The notes under the pieces are model-generated. The model did not search any database. It saw only the letters and a list, made by a program, of their open reading frames with translations, and was not told the DNA's origin. From an uncultured Spirochaetales bacterium (lineage in GTDB: Bacteria; Spirochaetota; Spirochaetia; Sphaerochaetales; Sphaerochaetaceae), in NCBI GenBank assembly GCA_947305945.1, contig CAMZFA010000002.1, positions 1-39,772 of the forward strand: DNA of 39,772 nt. Direction: 5' to 3'. How positions within the stretch are numbered: the first letter of the stretch is position 1; each line of letters begins with the position of its first letter. Below, in pieces: positions 26,562-35,429 of the stretch. The position numbers and the translations under genes are program-made.

Positions 26562-27449
26562 ATGCTCAGCCGGGTTGATTATGTAAATCAGCTCGGTTTC
26601 TCTCCGTTTGATTGGCAGAGGCAGATACTACAGGATGAATCGAAGCGCATAATCATAAACGCAGCCCGACAATCCGGAAAATCAACGATAGTTTCCTCTT
26701 TGCCATGCCATATAGCCAAGTACAGGAAAGACAGCCTGAGCATTGTCCTTGCGGCCACTGAGAAGCAGGCCGGCGAGGACATGGAAAAGATAAAGGGTTT
26801 CATTCAGTCGGACCCGACATATCCGGAAATCAAAAGATCAAGCGACAGCCTGATCAAGCTCTCAAACAACGCAAGAATCGTTGTCGTACCGGCAACCGAG
26901 AAGGCAGCAAGAGGATATTCCTGCCCTGATTTGGTCCTCATTGACGAGGCAAGCCGTGTAGACAACATCGTATATACCTCAGGAGTAAAGGCCATGTTCA
27001 CCAACAACGTGAACGGGGTGCTTGTACTTCTCTCCACTCCGGCAGGCAAGGACGGCTTCTTCTATGAGATTTGGTCAAACGGTTCAAAATCATGGAAGCG
27101 GTATGAGATCAGGTCCCCGTGGAATCCTCAGGGAACAGACCACGGAATGGACCTTCTTCCCTATCTTCCGGAAGAACAATACATACAGGAACGGCGGCAG
27201 CGCGGAATCATAGCCTGCTATTCACCCCGTCACAGACGGGAAGACGAACAAAGGGACAACCTTCTTGAAATGGGTTCCCTGATGTACAGGCAAGAGTATT
27301 GCTGCGAGTTCGTTGAGACAATCGACACCGTATTCAGCTATGAGGAAATCGCAAGGATGTTCGACAACACGGTTGATGCGCCTCAGTCAGGCATAGGCGC
27401 AGCTCCGGAGGCGGACATTGACTTTAGCAAGGCATTTGGAGGCATTTGA
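26562..27449 (+). CDS. terL: Terminase large subunit, ATPase half
   Basis: ARQSGKST Walker A, LVLIDEASRV Walker B, LLSTPAGKDGFFYEIW; start may be upstream (TTG 26460). Confidence 0.9.
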   Translation: MLSRVDYVNQLGFSPFDWQRQILQDESKRIIINAARQSGKSTIVSSLPCHIAKYRKDSLSIVLAATEKQAGEDMEKIKGFIQSDPTYPEIKRSSDSLIKLSNNARIVVVPATEKAARGYSCPDLVLIDEASRVDNIVYTSGVKAMFTNNVNGVLVLLSTPAGKDGFFYEIWSNGSKSWKRYEIRSPWNPQGTDHGMDLLPYLPEEQYIQERRQRGIIACYSPRHRREDEQRDNLLEMGSLMYRQEYCCEFVETIDTVFSYEEIARMFDNTVDAPQSGIGAAPEADIDFSKAFGGI

Positions 27450-28174
27450 TGCGTGAATATCTACTGTCATGGGATGTAGCTCAGAAGCAGGACAAGACAG
27501 CCCTTCAGCTTTGGAGGCGCACACCCTCAATAGTACCCGGCAACAGGATCGCCGAAGACCGGGTGTTCAACTACTTGGATTTGGTCTATCAGCGCGAAAT
27601 GGAAGGTGTTCCATATACCGAGCAATGCAAGGCCGTGCAGGAACTTCTCAACGGTGAGCGCATGAAGAACAACTGTGATCTCGTCATTGACGGAACCGGC
27701 ATCGGGCAGGCGGTTGTGGACATCATGCGGGAGCATGGACTTGAGCCGATTCCGATAGTCTTCACATCCGGGTTGACCATGAACGTGAAGTACGCCGAAG
27801 CGACAAGAAGATTCGGAGGATTCGGGAAAACGCTTGATTTGAGGACAATTGCTGAACTTTGCGTCCCAAAGGTGGACATGATTCACGCCGCAAAGGTGCT
27901 TCTTGAACAGAACCGGATTAGAATTGCAACAGGTGTGGCAAATGCGGAGGAATTCAAGAAGCAATTGCTTCACTTCAAAGGAAAAGTCAATGAGCGCGGC
28001 AACGTCTCATACGGCAATGACGCTGAGGCCAAACATGACGATTGGGTTGCCTGCTTCATAATGGCCTGTTGGTTCGCCAACTACTCAGGTCAGACGGACA
28101 ACGAAAGAAAGGTTCCGAAGAGCGGTGGAGACACCTACAAGACATGGAACCCGTTAGGTGATACGGAATGGTAA
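27449..28174 (+). CDS. terL: Terminase large subunit, nuclease half
   Basis: LLSWDVAQKQDKTALQLW, CDLVIDGTGIGQAVVDIM, HDDWVACFIMACW. Confidence 0.88.
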   Translation: MREYLLSWDVAQKQDKTALQLWRRTPSIVPGNRIAEDRVFNYLDLVYQREMEGVPYTEQCKAVQELLNGERMKNNCDLVIDGTGIGQAVVDIMREHGLEPIPIVFTSGLTMNVKYAEATRRFGGFGKTLDLRTIAELCVPKVDMIHAAKVLLEQNRIRIATGVANAEEFKKQLLHFKGKVNERGNVSYGNDAEAKHDDWVACFIMACWFANYSGQTDNERKVPKSGGDTYKTWNPLGDTEW

Positions 28175-29814
28175 CTGCAAAGCAGCTTGAAAGAATCACA
28201 AGAGCAAAATCCAACCTTGAGACGGACCGGGCCATTTTCATTTCCCGTTGGAAGGAAATTGCACGGCAGATGCTCTCTTCCTACGGTTCATGGGGCAAAT
28301 CGGCAGATACTCAGAAAAACCTTGACGATACGGCATCGAATTTCGACAACACGGCGAATCAGGCATCAAACCTCATGGCGGACGGTCTGATGGGTTCGTG
28401 TTTTGGACGCAATATCGCATGGTTCTCCCTTCTATTTGAGAAGAACGATTGGAACAAGGACAAATCTGCTGCCGAATGGCTCTACAATCAGGAGCGCATA
28501 GTCTACAGACAGTTTGACCGCAGCAACTTCTATGACGAGGCAAGGTCCTTTGTCCGTCTCGGAGCTGATTTCGGTACGGCAACGATGTTCATGCAGGAGC
28601 ATCCGGAGGAAGGAAAGCCCTTCTTCAGGACGCTTCACCCGAAAGATGTGGTCCTCATGGAGAACCGTTTCGGTGTTGTGGACACCATGATCAGGGACAT
28701 CTATCTCACAAAGGACGATGCGATCAAGGAGTTCGGAGAGAAGAAGCTTCCCGAGACAATCAGGACAAACGAGGACTACACGAAGAAGTTCGTCTTCCAT
28801 CAGTACATCGGCCCCAACTACCGCTTTGAGCTGAATGTGAAGGGAACGGACGAGTATATCAGCATCTATTGGAGTGACGAGGATGCCACAAAGACCCTGA
28901 AGGAAGAGCGTTTCCCGCGCAAGCCCTTTGTTGCTTGGCGTTGGAACCGCGACCTTGAGGGTTGTGTCTACGGAACACAGTCTCCCGGATTGATGCAGAT
29001 TTCCAACATGAAGTCCGTGAACAACCTCACCGAGAATGTTCAGAAGCAGTCACAGCTCATTGTTGAGCCGCCTATCAAGGCAACCGAAGGCCTTGTGGTC
29101 AACTTCAGACCGAGAGGCCTCAACTCGCTGAAGAACGGTGAGGATTTCGCTCCGGTGAACATCACGGGAGACCTCACATTCACGGAGAACGAGCGCAATT
29201 ACATCAGGCAGTCCATCAGGCAGGCCTACTATTCAGATTACTTCCTGCTTCTCTCTCAGAATTTGGACAAGACGAAGACCGCCACAGAGGTTGCGGGAAT
29301 CATGAGCGAGCAGAGCAACGTCATGAGCAGCTTCTTCAACAGGCTTGCAACCGAGTTCCTTGAGCCGGTGATCGAGTTTGTCTTTGAGAATGAAATGACA
29401 CACGGAAGGCTTGAGGCCATTCCTGAGAACTCAACATTCTCAGGCGAGGAAATCAAGGTTGATTTCGTATCACCGATGTTCCTGATTCAGAAGCGTTCAC
29501 ACACCGTTGACGGAATCGTTCAGGCAGCAGCTCAGATTCTCCAGTTCGCAGAGGTGAAGCCGGAGATCGTTGACAAGCTGCGTTTCGACAACATTGCCGA
29601 TGTGATTGCGGACGGTTGGAACGTGAAGAAGGTCCTCATTGAGGAAGACCACAAGGTTGCAGAGATCAGAGAGAAGCGCGCTCAGATTCAGGCTGCAATG
29701 GCAGATCAGCAGATGCAGAACGAGACCGGAAAGGCGCAGGCTCAGATTTACGATCAGCTTGGAAAGGCCCCGGAATCAGGCTCAGCGATGGCTCAGGAGG
29801 AACAGAGTGCCTAA
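28168..29814 (+). CDS. Portal (podoviral head-to-tail connector)
   Basis: 548 aa; SNLMADGLMGSCFGRNIAWFSL, FVRLGADFGTATMFMQE; after terminase. Confidence 0.88.
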   Translation: MVTAKQLERITRAKSNLETDRAIFISRWKEIARQMLSSYGSWGKSADTQKNLDDTASNFDNTANQASNLMADGLMGSCFGRNIAWFSLLFEKNDWNKDKSAAEWLYNQERIVYRQFDRSNFYDEARSFVRLGADFGTATMFMQEHPEEGKPFFRTLHPKDVVLMENRFGVVDTMIRDIYLTKDDAIKEFGEKKLPETIRTNEDYTKKFVFHQYIGPNYRFELNVKGTDEYISIYWSDEDATKTLKEERFPRKPFVAWRWNRDLEGCVYGTQSPGLMQISNMKSVNNLTENVQKQSQLIVEPPIKATEGLVVNFRPRGLNSLKNGEDFAPVNITGDLTFTENERNYIRQSIRQAYYSDYFLLLSQNLDKTKTATEVAGIMSEQSNVMSSFFNRLATEFLEPVIEFVFENEMTHGRLEAIPENSTFSGEEIKVDFVSPMFLIQKRSHTVDGIVQAAAQILQFAEVKPEIVDKLRFDNIADVIADGWNVKKVLIEEDHKVAEIREKRAQIQAAMADQQMQNETGKAQAQIYDQLGKAPESGSAMAQEEQSA

Positions 29815-30085
29815 AGAGAACGAAGCCCTACAGAAGAGACATGCTTATCAGAAAGTCTTCTGTCAGACCCCGGAGGGACAGAGCGTACTTGCGGACATCC
29901 TCAATATGCTCGGTTTCTTCTCGGTTGACCCTGCACTGATCAGCCCTGAGCAGACCGCAATCTGCAACAGGATTCTTCAGAATTGCGGAATCAACATTTA
30001 TGAGAATATCGGCAACTACATTCGCAGCATTGTAGATGCCGCAACGGATATAGACGTTGTACAGGAGGTAAAACATGAAAATTGA
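29807..30085 (+). CDS. Bbp19-like phage protein
   Basis: GTG start; KRHAYQKVFCQTPEGQSVLADILNMLGFF. Confidence 0.7.
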   Translation: MPKENEALQKRHAYQKVFCQTPEGQSVLADILNMLGFFSVDPALISPEQTAICNRILQNCGINIYENIGNYIRSIVDAATDIDVVQEVKHEN

Positions 30086-30932
30086 CTTCATGCCTAAGCT
30101 TTCCCCGGACGAAGGCGCAACCGGCGGTTCAGGGATTGACGATTTCCTCCCCCCTGCTGAGGAAGGCGGAGAGACCCCGCCCGCAGATCAGGGAGGAAAG
30201 GACGGTAAAGACGGACAGGGAGACAAAGACCCTGCATGGTTTTCCCAACTTCCGAAGGAGATCAGGGAGAACGCAGAGAACAAGGCTGTCTTGGGTAAGC
30301 ACAAGAACCTGAGCGACCTTGCTATGGCATATTTGCAGAACGAGAAGGACCTCGGAACCGCAATCAGGTTCCCGAAGAAGGATGATGCCGCAGGAATCAA
30401 GAAGTTCTTCATGCAGCTCGGGATGCCCGAGAACGCAACGGACTATGAGCTTGACAACTACGACATGAAGGAAGAGGACCTTGCAGATGCAAAGGAGATT
30501 TTCAGGAAGGCGGCACATTCGGCTTCCCTTACAAAGGGACAGGCAAAGGCAATGTGGCGGCATGAAATGGCTCTCTCCAAAGCAGCTCAGAAGCTCTCGG
30601 AGAATTCTCAGAAGAAGTATGAGGATTCCTTTGAGCCAAGCTATCACAAGCTCATGGAGAGCGCATATCCGGTTGAGGCCGAGAGGACAAAGGCAATCAA
30701 GGGAGAGATAAGCCTGATTCAGGGCATGTTCTCAAAGAACCCGGCTATTGCAAAGGCCTTCAAGACCTCCGGACTTGTGTACAACGCAGAGGTCATGCAC
30801 GAACTTGCGGGGTACATCAAACAGAACACAGCCGGAAGGTTTGTCGATTCTCAGGGCGGCGAACCCGAACAGAAACCGGTTGGAGTGATGGGAAACTATT
30901 CTGAGCAATTCCTGAAGGCGGCGGGCAAATGA
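30075..30932 (+). CDS. Scaffolding/capsid assembly protein
   Basis: Acidic, helical, between portal and capsid. Confidence 0.78.
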   Translation: MKIDFMPKLSPDEGATGGSGIDDFLPPAEEGGETPPADQGGKDGKDGQGDKDPAWFSQLPKEIRENAENKAVLGKHKNLSDLAMAYLQNEKDLGTAIRFPKKDDAAGIKKFFMQLGMPENATDYELDNYDMKEEDLADAKEIFRKAAHSASLTKGQAKAMWRHEMALSKAAQKLSENSQKKYEDSFEPSYHKLMESAYPVEAERTKAIKGEISLIQGMFSKNPAIAKAFKTSGLVYNAEVMHELAGYIKQNTAGRFVDSQGGEPEQKPVGVMGNYSEQFLKAAGK

Positions 30933-31078
30933 GCGGACTGTTGGACGAACTGTTGAAAGACGAAGAGCAGCCCGAGCAGAAGCCCGAGGCGAAGGGAATG
31001 TTTGAGTATTCCGACAAATTCAAGGAATACGCTGAAAAGAATAACACCGCCGTTGGCGGAGAGAAAGAAGGCGAGTGA
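30929..31078 (+). CDS. Small acidic protein (49 aa)
   Basis: ATGA overlap; MSGLLDELLKDEEQPEQKPEAKGMFEYSDKFKEYAEKNNTAVGGEKEGE. Confidence 0.5.
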   Translation: MSGLLDELLKDEEQPEQKPEAKGMFEYSDKFKEYAEKNNTAVGGEKEGE

Positions 31079-31175
31079 AAACGGACTTGTAAAGAATAGG
31101 AACGAACCTTGATTGGGAGTTCCGAAGGAATAAGAGGGACAGTAAGCTAGTCGTAAATAATTGAGAGGAAAGAAA

Positions 31176-32141
31176 ATGTCACTTCTTACACCCTATCAGC
31201 ATGTGAACATCGTAGAAGCACAGAGACGCGCCGGCTACAAGAACGCTGCTGAATTTCTCGGAGAACTGGCAATCAAGAACGACCTGTTGAATTTCCTGCC
31301 GTTCCTGCCTGCTTCTCATGGCATCTATCACCAGTGGCTTGAAGCAGCAAAGCTCGGCAAAGGCTCATGGGGAAAGGCCAACTCCGGTATCGCAAAGATT
31401 GCATCAACCTCAGACCTTCAGACAGAAGGAATCTTCACCTATGAGGCTGATTCTCTCGTTGACGATAGAATCCTCAAGACGGCACCCAACAAGATCGCAG
31501 TCCGCGATTCCGAGGATGCTGCAAACGCAGAAGGCTTCATGCAGGACTGGTTCACAAAGCTCTTCTATGCCGACGGATCAGACCCGGACGGCTTCAAGGG
31601 ACTTGCAGCCCGCAGAAGCGCAGTTGATTCCGATGTTGTCTTCAGTTGCGGTGGCTCCGGTTCAGACCTCACCTCACTGTGGCTCTTTGAACTCGGTGAG
31701 AACGGTTTCAACATGAGATACGCAGTCGGTGCACAGCCCGGTTTCTCCAACGAAGACAAAGGCCTTCAGTATGTTGCCGCCCCGGACGGAACAGGCAACT
31801 ATTGGGCTTGGGTAAGACACTTTGAGATTCTTGCCGGTCTTCAGATCAAGAAGAAGCACTCCGTGCAGAGACTTGCAAACATCGAGACAGCAGGAGCAAG
31901 CAATCTGTTTGACCCGGATATCTTCATCAAGATGAAGAACAAGCTGCCTGAGATGGGCCGCGGAGCAATGGGATTCGGCAACAGAACACTCCACGCAGAG
32001 GTCGAGACCGCCGCCTACAACAAGACAAACGCTGCCTACAGCCTTGTCGATATTGAAGGTTTCGGACCGGTCACACGCGTTGTCGGTGTTCCTATCATGA
32101 TCGCCGAAGTAATCACAGACACAGAGACAGCAGTCAGCTAA
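31176..32141 (+). CDS. Major capsid protein
   Basis: 321 aa, RBS gaggaaag, located after scaffold; typical podoviral order. Confidence 0.85.
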   Translation: MSLLTPYQHVNIVEAQRRAGYKNAAEFLGELAIKNDLLNFLPFLPASHGIYHQWLEAAKLGKGSWGKANSGIAKIASTSDLQTEGIFTYEADSLVDDRILKTAPNKIAVRDSEDAANAEGFMQDWFTKLFYADGSDPDGFKGLAARRSAVDSDVVFSCGGSGSDLTSLWLFELGENGFNMRYAVGAQPGFSNEDKGLQYVAAPDGTGNYWAWVRHFEILAGLQIKKKHSVQRLANIETAGASNLFDPDIFIKMKNKLPEMGRGAMGFGNRTLHAEVETAAYNKTNAAYSLVDIEGFGPVTRVVGVPIMIAEVITDTETAVS

Positions 32142-32153
32142 GGAGGAAGCGAA

Positions 32154-32528
32154 ATGAGAGACGCACTACTTAATTTCGGAAAGCTTCAGCCTGCAACAAA
32201 GGCCACCCGTGTATACTCAGCAAATCAGCTCGATCTCGGTGCGGTCAAGCAGAACCTCGGTGATGTGAAGAACCTCTATGCCTGCTTCCAGTTGGGCAAG
32301 GCCGTCACATCGGGAGATTCCTTTACTTTTGAGATTTACGATTCCGCAGACAACAGCACCTATGCTCTTGCCGTAGCCGGAAAGGAAATCACTTCAGGAG
32401 CAAAGGGAGACATTATCGAGGTCCCCATCCCGAAGAGCGTAAGGAGATACCTGAAGACAGGTTGCTATCCTGCATCAACAGGTACCCTCACGGCTCAGGA
32501 TGTTGAATCTTGGCTTGAGTTCCGTTAA
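32154..32528 (+). CDS. Bbp16-like capsid cement/decoration protein
   Basis: NQLDLGAVKQNLGDVKNLYACFQLGKAVTSGDSFTFEIYDSADN; after capsid. Confidence 0.72.
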   Translation: MRDALLNFGKLQPATKATRVYSANQLDLGAVKQNLGDVKNLYACFQLGKAVTSGDSFTFEIYDSADNSTYALAVAGKEITSGAKGDIIEVPIPKSVRRYLKTGCYPASTGTLTAQDVESWLEFR

Positions 32529-32535
32529 GGACTTC

Positions 32536-32567
32536 GGGGGAGGCAACTCCCCCATCCTTTATTTTTT
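32536..32567 (+). terminator. Rho-independent terminator
   Basis: gggggag-gcaa-ctccccc perfect 7-bp stem, then atcctttatttttt. Confidence 0.88.
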
Positions 32568-32580
32568 CCGGAGGCTTCAA

Positions 32581-32835
32581 ATGGCAATGACATTCAAATG
32601 CAATACAAACTGGTTCGATTCAAGTGCTGTCAAATTCTATGAGGAAGGCGTTGAATACGACATCGACCTTGACTACATGGCAAAGCTCGACACACTCAAA
32701 CGCTTCAACGGAGCAGAGGACGCTTACAAGGCAAAATCCGAAGCAATGAAGCCGAAAACAAGCAAAAAGGCCAAAAAGGAGCCTATTACCTCGGAAATCA
32801 CGAATTTAGAAGAAGCAAATGAGGCTGAAGCATGA
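32581..32835 (+). CDS. Hypothetical structural-region protein (84 aa)
   Basis: ATG 32581 with ccggagg RBS. Confidence 0.65.
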   Translation: MAMTFKCNTNWFDSSAVKFYEEGVEYDIDLDYMAKLDTLKRFNGAEDAYKAKSEAMKPKTSKKAKKEPITSEITNLEEANEAEA

Positions 32836-33395
32836 ACCTTGCATATCCCCGTGAATGGCTCGTCATAGCCAACAGAGCTTTGAACCTGATCGGAGAAACC
32901 GCGCTTCAGGACTTCACAGGAACAAGCGAATCAACTCAGAACATCACGATACAACTGCCGTCTGTCGTGCAGTCCGTTCTCTCTCAGCACACCTTCAGAT
33001 GTGCAAGGAAAAGGACTTCTCTTGCGGCGGTCCTTGATGCGCCTGCCTATGGGTACAGGTATGCGTATCAGCTCCCATCGGACTACTGCCGGATCGTTGA
33101 GGTCAACGGCACGGAAGACTTCTCAATCGAGGGAGACAAGCTGCTTTCAAACGACACAGGCATATTCATCACATACATCGCGCTCCCGGAGACACCTCAG
33201 ACGCTCACGCCCGCCATTCAGGAGTGCATCGTGTATCTTCTTGCACATACCCTTGCAAGGACCACAACCACAAACGACAATCTTGCAGTGATTCTCTATC
33301 AGCAGTATACGGCCCTTCTCGCTCAGGCGATCAAGCATGACGATGAAGGCAAGAGGCAGGATATGTATGAAGAGTGGTGGACGGAGAACAGGTAA
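32832..33395 (+). CDS. Tail tubular protein A-like (T7 gp11-like)
   Basis: NRALNLIGETALQDFTGTSESTQNITIQLPSVVQSVLSQHTFRCARKRTSLAA. Confidence 0.78.
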   Translation: MNLAYPREWLVIANRALNLIGETALQDFTGTSESTQNITIQLPSVVQSVLSQHTFRCARKRTSLAAVLDAPAYGYRYAYQLPSDYCRIVEVNGTEDFSIEGDKLLSNDTGIFITYIALPETPQTLTPAIQECIVYLLAHTLARTTTTNDNLAVILYQQYTALLAQAIKHDDEGKRQDMYEEWWTENR

Positions 33396-35428
33396 TGGCA
33401 AGCTACACCACGCTAAAGGCTCTATTCCAGTCAGGTGAAGTCTCGGTCTACTATGCGGGAAGGACGGACAGCGACATCTATGCCACAGGCGTTGCATTGA
33501 TGGAGAACGCCATTCCCCACCTTCTCGGAGGATTCCGCAAGCGCAACGGAACACACTTTTTCGGTTCGCTGCACAACTCTTTCATCAGACCGATTGAGCT
33601 TTACACAAGCTACAAGAGCTACGCTATACAGGCCGATGCAAGCAAATTCTACGTCTTTGATTCAGACGATCCTTCAACGGTGCTTTGCGAGTGTTCCCAT
33701 TCCTACGGAACGGACATCGAGAGTATCCAGTACAGGGCCAACAAGGGTGTGCTTTACATCGTCCACCACAAACACGCAGTACAGAAACTTGAGATAACCG
33801 AGAGCGGAGGCGTATACACAGCCACCCTCTCTACAATCACATTCGTTTCCGATTCAGACCCGGACAGGTGCATCACCTTCTCCGGAACAGGCAATTATCC
33901 ATCGGCAATCTGCTTCAAGGGAGGAAGGCTCTTCTTGGGAGCAACCGATAACCACCTTATAACCACCTACGGTTCAAGGACACCTTCAAACGGTCAGGAC
34001 AGATACAACGATTTCACGCTGTACGATACCAACTGGAACTATCAGAGGACCAGTGACACAACCGTTGACCCAAACAAGACATACTATGCCTATGTCACGG
34101 AACGCTACGTTCAGACAACGGACACAACTGTAGATAATACAAAGATTTACTATACAAAGTCAGGCAATGCCTATTCAAGGGTCATTCCGGTTGGAACCGA
34201 AGACCCGCAGGCGTTGAACTGGTATGAGTGTCAGTACCTCACAACCGGCATATACGAACAGGTCACACCGGGCGGAAGCGAGAACCCGGCGGCTCAGACT
34301 TGGTACGAATACGTCAGCACCGTTGAGGTCACGAACTCACATGCAATCGAGCTTGAAGAGAACGATATGTACGGAACGAAGATTCTTTGGTACGTTGTTC
34401 AGAACAGGCTCATTTGCGGCAACAACCGCTCAATCTTCATGGACACAGGCGCAGCAGCCACCCCGGAAGGGTTTGACCTCTCCGTTGTCCTCAACACCGG
34501 CACGACACCGGTTCAGGCGAAGGTCTTCAAGAACTACGTCTGTTTGGTCGGTCAGACCGGAAAATCCCTGCACATCATGGTGTGGGACGAGGATTCGGAA
34601 GGCTATGTCACAATAGACATGTCAAAGAACTCCCCGCACCTTCTCAGGGCAGGAATCAAGGACTTTGACATCGTTGTTGACCCGATTCCCACGGCATGGA
34701 TCGTCACGAATAGCGGAGAGCTTCTGTCTTGTGCTTATGACACATCCACAGGTCTTGCAGCATGGTCCAAACATCCGAGGACTTGCGGAAAATACGTTGG
34801 AATCACGGTTGCCGGAGAGAACCACAACAGGATATTCCTCACCGTCAAGGATGGAGAATACTACCACGGCGAGTATCTTGACATCACGGACCATGAGGCC
34901 ATTGACGATGCCTTCTATGTTGATTGCGGAGAGATCATCGAGAACGTCACGGCTCAGACCACGTTCACATTGAACTCAGCCCTTGAAGGCCATGATGTTG
35001 TCGCTCTCGGTGACAACGGCGTTATGCCCGTCAAGACCGTAGAGAACAACAAGGTCACATACGACACCCCGGTGAAGAAGCTCGTTGTAGGTCTCCCGAT
35101 CATAACGAAAGTACACACCTTCTCCCCGGAGATTCCTGCAAACGGAACCTCTCAGGGAAAATTCAGGAACATAAAGAACATACTGGTAAGGCTCTATGAA
35201 TCATACGGCGGAAAGCTCGGACAGACCGTTGAGGCGGCAGAACCTATCCTTCTCCGCAGATACGGCGCATACAGCTACGGCGATCCGATAACGCTTGTGT
35301 CTGAGGACATTGACATTGACATCAACTCAAAGAACACAAGAGACGGCTCCGTTTACATCATCCATGAGGAGCCGGTTCCCTTCAACCTTCTGAGCCTCAT
35401 AACCAAATACGAAGTGAGGGAGGCTTGA
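33395..35428 (+). CDS. Tail tubular protein B/nozzle-like (T7 gp12-like)
   Basis: About 677 aa; GGFRKRNGTHFFGSL..., follows tail tubular A with TAATG overlap. Confidence 0.72.
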   Translation: MASYTTLKALFQSGEVSVYYAGRTDSDIYATGVALMENAIPHLLGGFRKRNGTHFFGSLHNSFIRPIELYTSYKSYAIQADASKFYVFDSDDPSTVLCECSHSYGTDIESIQYRANKGVLYIVHHKHAVQKLEITESGGVYTATLSTITFVSDSDPDRCITFSGTGNYPSAICFKGGRLFLGATDNHLITTYGSRTPSNGQDRYNDFTLYDTNWNYQRTSDTTVDPNKTYYAYVTERYVQTTDTTVDNTKIYYTKSGNAYSRVIPVGTEDPQALNWYECQYLTTGIYEQVTPGGSENPAAQTWYEYVSTVEVTNSHAIELEENDMYGTKILWYVVQNRLICGNNRSIFMDTGAAATPEGFDLSVVLNTGTTPVQAKVFKNYVCLVGQTGKSLHIMVWDEDSEGYVTIDMSKNSPHLLRAGIKDFDIVVDPIPTAWIVTNSGELLSCAYDTSTGLAAWSKHPRTCGKYVGITVAGENHNRIFLTVKDGEYYHGEYLDITDHEAIDDAFYVDCGEIIENVTAQTTFTLNSALEGHDVVALGDNGVMPVKTVENNKVTYDTPVKKLVVGLPIITKVHTFSPEIPANGTSQGKFRNIKNILVRLYESYGGKLGQTVEAAEPILLRRYGAYSYGDPITLVSEDIDIDINSKNTRDGSVYIIHEEPVPFNLLSLITKYEVREA

Positions 35429-35429
35429 A

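Noticed and set aside
27431-27450. 10-nt tandem duplication as simple cause of the terminase split
   Set aside because: Removing one 10-nt unit does not bring the two ORFs into a single frame (the ORFs differ by 2 mod 3).
32536-32567. GC-rich hairpin as another DGR-type target hairpin
   Set aside because: Followed by a T-rich tract and no VR-like sequence nearby; ordinary terminator.
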